64,000 nucleotides of DNA from Paucibacter sp. KBW04 (GTDB lineage Bacteria > Pseudomonadota > Gammaproteobacteria > Burkholderiales > Burkholderiaceae_C): the NCBI RefSeq assembly GCF_003852425.1, contig NZ_QAJN01000008.1:310001-374000 (forward strand), in the 5' to 3' direction. The translations under genes were made by a program, and so were the position numbers. This document shows positions 61,754 to 64,000 of the stretch, piece after piece. The notes under the pieces were generated by a model, which made no database searches, had not been told where the DNA came from, and saw only the letters and a program-made list of their open reading frames with translations. How positions within the stretch are numbered: the first letter of the stretch is position 1; every line of letters starts with the position of its first letter.

Positions 61754-63241
61754 TTAGTTTGGCACTTGGGCGGTACTCGCCGAGGCAGGCCGCTCGCCCT
61801 GTGCTGGCTTGGAGCAAAGCAGCAAGCCCAAAAAGCACAAGCCACCGTTGAGCAAGAGCAACTCCAGGCCCAGCCGGTACTCGCCCAGCCAATGTGCTTG
61901 CTGGCTTTCCAGCAGCCAGCACAGGGCCGGTGAGGCCAGGGCGATGAAGGGGGTGGCGGGGTCGCGTGCCTGGCGGCGGCTGAGGATGCCGAAGGCGAAC
62001 ATGCCTAGCAAGGGCCCATAGGTATAGGCCGCGAGCTTGAGGATGAGGCCAATCATGCTGGGGTTGGCGATCCAGTGGAACAGCATGACCATGGCCAGGA
62101 ACAAGGCGGCAAAGCCGAGGTGCACCCGCTGCCTGATCTTGACCCGGCGCGCCTCATCCCAGTCGGAACGTTTTTGCATGCCCAGCAGGTCGATACAAAA
62201 GCTGGAGGTGAGCGCCGTGATGGCGCCATCGGCACTGGGGAAGAGGGCCGAGATCAGGGCCAGCACAAAGACGATCTGCACCCAGGCCGGCAGGTAATGC
62301 ATGACCACGGCGGTGAAGATCTGATCGCCCCGGGCAGCCAAACCCACCTGGCCGGCAAAGAGGTAGAGCAAGCCGCCCAGAAAGAGAAACAGCGCCACCA
62401 CGGCCACCATCACGGTGGCCAGCAGCAGCATATTTTTTTGCGCGCCGGCCAAGGTTTTGACGGAGATGTTCTTCTGCATCATCTCCTGATCCAGCCCGGT
62501 CATGGCTACGGCGATGGTGGCACCGGCTAGCACCTGCTTGAGCCAGAAGCTGGCGCTATTGGGGTCGCTGACCACCACCTCGGCCAGGCCTTGCGCACGC
62601 ATGGCGGCCCAGGCCTGGGGCATGTTCAGATCCAGCGCATGCAGCAAGAACGCGGCGCAGATCAGCAGCCCGGCCAGCATGCCGGCGGTTTGCAAAGTGT
62701 CGGTCCAGACAATGGTCTTGACCCCGCCCTTGTAGGTGTAGAGCAGGATCATCAAGAGGATGATGGCGGTGCTCACACCAAATGGCAGACCTAAGTCGGC
62801 CAGGGCCGCGTCTTGCAGCACCAGCACGACCAGATAGAGCCGGGCGGTCGCGCCCAAGGTGCGCGAGACGATGAAGAAGCCGGCCCCGGTGCGGTAGGAG
62901 CGTGGCCCCAGGCGCTGGCCCAGATAGTCGTAGATGGAGCTCAGGCGCAGGCGGTAGTACAGCGGCAAGAGCACGAGGGCGATCAAGACATAGCCAAAGA
63001 ACTGGCCGATGACGATTTGCAGATAGCTAAAGCCCGTGAGCCCCACCGCGCCGGGCACGCTGATGAAGGTCACCCCCGATAAGGAGGTGCCAATCATGCC
63101 GAAGGCCACCAGCAGCCAATGGCTGTCCCGATTGCCGATGAAGAAGCTCTCGCTATTGGCGCCTTTTGATCGCCACAAAGCCAGCATCAGCAGCAGGCCG
63201 AAGTAGGCCAGGATGAAAAGGGGCAGCAGTTGGTGGGACAT
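61754..63241 (-). CDS. Sodium:solute symporter (SSS family)
   Basis: 495 residues with about 13 membrane helices. SSS features include SFFIGNRDSHWLLVAFGMIG, the Na-site region GTSLSGVTFISVPG, LYTYKGGVKTIVWTDTLQT and ALISALFPSADGAITALTSS. The substrate is not evident. A TonB-dependent receptor is encoded just upstream on the same strand and a chitinase remnant lies just downstream, so uptake of a sugar or amino sugar is plausible. A long hairpin separates it from the receptor gene. Confidence 0.9.
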   Translation of the reverse strand: MSHQLLPLFILAYFGLLLMLALWRSKGANSESFFIGNRDSHWLLVAFGMIGTSLSGVTFISVPGAVGLTGFSYLQIVIGQFFGYVLIALVLLPLYYRLRLSSIYDYLGQRLGPRSYRTGAGFFIVSRTLGATARLYLVVLVLQDAALADLGLPFGVSTAIILLMILLYTYKGGVKTIVWTDTLQTAGMLAGLLICAAFLLHALDLNMPQAWAAMRAQGLAEVVVSDPNSASFWLKQVLAGATIAVAMTGLDQEMMQKNISVKTLAGAQKNMLLLATVMVAVVALFLFLGGLLYLFAGQVGLAARGDQIFTAVVMHYLPAWVQIVFVLALISALFPSADGAITALTSSFCIDLLGMQKRSDWDEARRVKIRQRVHLGFAALFLAMVMLFHWIANPSMIGLILKLAAYTYGPLLGMFAFGILSRRQARDPATPFIALASPALCWLLESQQAHWLGEYRLGLELLLLNGGLCFLGLLLCSKPAQGERPASASTAQVPN

Positions 63242-63278
63242 AGGGAGTGAAGAGGATGAAGATTTTTGTAGCGAGCGA

Positions 63279-63366
63279 CTGTCAGGCTAGGCGGACGGAG
63301 CGGAGGAACCGGAACGTACTTCAGGTACGTGAGGATTCCGAGCATCCGGCCAACGACGCATGGCAG
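63279..63366. repeat. Long imperfect palindrome between receptor and symporter genes
   Basis: ACGTAC at 63314-63319 and GTACGT at 63325-63330 form the core of an ~88-bp imperfect hairpin whose arms run CTGtCAgGC...GGaCGGA outward to the complementary ...TCCGgCC...GCaTGgCAG. Same GTAC-centred design as the 52,031 element. Confidence 0.7.
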
Positions 63367-63392
63367 CCGCGCAGTAAAAAATATTCGTCCTC

Positions 63393-64000
63393 TCAGTACT
63401 TCATGCGCAGGTTGAGGAAGTACTGCCGGCCGTTTTGATGCCAGTAGCCGGGTGAGTTTTCGGTGATGTAGTAGGTGTGGCGGATCGGGTCGTTGAGGTT
63501 GTTGGCATCGAAGTGAACGCTGATGTCCGGCGTGAACTTATAGCCCAGCGACAGGGACAAGCTGCCCTCGCCGGCATAGCGGTGTTGGCCGTTGTACTGG
63601 GTCACGATGCCGTCGGTGCCTTTGAGTTGGGTGTTGGTGCCGTCGCCGATGAAGCCGATGGCGTAGTCGCTGCGGTAGTTCCAGGCCATGCTGGCGCTGA
63701 AGCGATCGTTTTCAAAGAAGCCGCGCAGGTTGTAAGTCACTTTGGAGGTGCCCAGCAGCTCGACCCCGTCCACATCCTTGGACTTGATGTAAGTGCCGTT
63801 GGCGCTGAGGCCGAAGCCCAGGCCCAGCGGCAATTCCAGCGCGGCCTCCAGGCCATTGATCTCGGCCGACACGCCCTTGCGGGAGGTGACGGTGTAGGGC
63901 GTGATCTTGCCCTGGCTGATGTTGAAGTAGTCCACCACCGAGGTGCCGGTCTTGACGTAGTTGTCCAGCTTCTGGGTGAACACGCCGCCGCTGAGCATGG
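63393..64000 (-). CDS. TonB-dependent outer-membrane receptor (C-terminal part only)
   Basis: The last ~202 residues of a beta-barrel receptor, with the 5' end beyond the window. Alternating strands such as GLEAALELPLGLGFGLSANG, VTYNLRGFFENDRFSASMAW and YAGEGSLSLSLGYKFTPDIS are typical. The C-terminus QYFLNLRMKY ends in an aromatic residue, the outer-membrane beta-signal. NSPGYWHQNGRQYFLNLR is the usual ending of proteobacterial sugar or siderophore receptors. The substrate is unknown. It is upstream of, and codirectional with, the SSS symporter. Confidence 0.9.
   Translation of the reverse strand, partial: MLSGGVFTQKLDNYVKTGTSVVDYFNISQGKITPYTVTSRKGVSAEINGLEAALELPLGLGFGLSANGTYIKSKDVDGVELLGTSKVTYNLRGFFENDRFSASMAWNYRSDYAIGFIGDGTNTQLKGTDGIVTQYNGQHRYAGEGSLSLSLGYKFTPDISVHFDANNLNDPIRHTYYITENSPGYWHQNGRQYFLNLRMKY

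Overview
The window is a 64-kb chromosomal segment of a GC-rich, Gram-negative betaproteobacterium. Gene content fits the Burkholderiales, probably the Roseateles/Pelomonas/Rubrivivax neighbourhood: an Anbu proteasome locus, lipase with its Lif foldase, many diguanylate cyclases, LplT, cytochrome c5 and RlpA. This placement is inference from gene families, not from a marker gene. Almost all of it is ordinary, densely packed core chromosome with one tRNA-Arg(CCG). There are no rRNA genes, no CRISPR array and no prophage.

Layout. 1-7.6 kb: amino-acid handling (ArgP-like regulator and ArgO/LysE exporter, D-amino-acid dehydrogenase, Hsp70-like protein, UPF0149 protein, LysR regulator divergent from mmsA). 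7.7-11.8 kb: three consecutive GGDEF proteins. 11.9-14.7 kb: RlpA, a fumarylacetoacetase-family hydrolase and nadC. 14.75-18.9 kb: a four-gene Anbu operon (ATP-grasp, alpha-E, transglutaminase, Anbu), divergent from an MscS channel. 21-29 kb: tRNA, cytochrome c5, a solute-binding-like protein, a leftward ilvE-to-YheT operon, lipA-lifO and two small genes. 29.3-32.6 kb: a CHASE/PAS/GGDEF protein and radA. 32.7-36.8 kb: a tight rightward cluster of a ferritin-like protein, a KAS III-like enzyme, an ABC-2 permease with no ATPase, a thioredoxin and a CcdA protein. 36.9-53.7 kb: exporters, a fifth GGDEF protein, PspC/SHOCT protein, arfB, alr, lplT, a DUF2157 plus DUF4401/GDYXXLXY pair, SGNH hydrolase, glutathione peroxidase, Crp/Fnr regulator, DUF2332 protein and a chemoreceptor.

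The accessory part is 55.5-61.7 kb. An AT-rich stretch carries the promoter and N-terminal half of a 1416-residue secreted RHS/YD-repeat protein. Composition switches abruptly near 57,985 inside the gene to GC-rich DNA. The RHS protein ends in a glycine-zipper-like tail of about 150 residues. Its stop codon overlaps the start of a small two-helix membrane protein, which suggests a toxin/immunity-type pair. A RAYT-type transposase unit with 14-bp terminal inverted repeats follows. Next comes only the last ~47 codons of a GH18 chitinase, then a sodium:solute symporter and a partial TonB-dependent receptor, so a glycan-utilisation locus seems to have been damaged here.

Noncoding structure includes three long imperfect palindromes (12,970; 52,031; 63,279), a REP-like element inside the Anbu operon, strong inverted repeats at the mmsA/LysR and Crp/Fnr promoters, and a candidate small RNA near 4,950-5,021. 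All calls come from reading the sequence; no database search or folding program was run.
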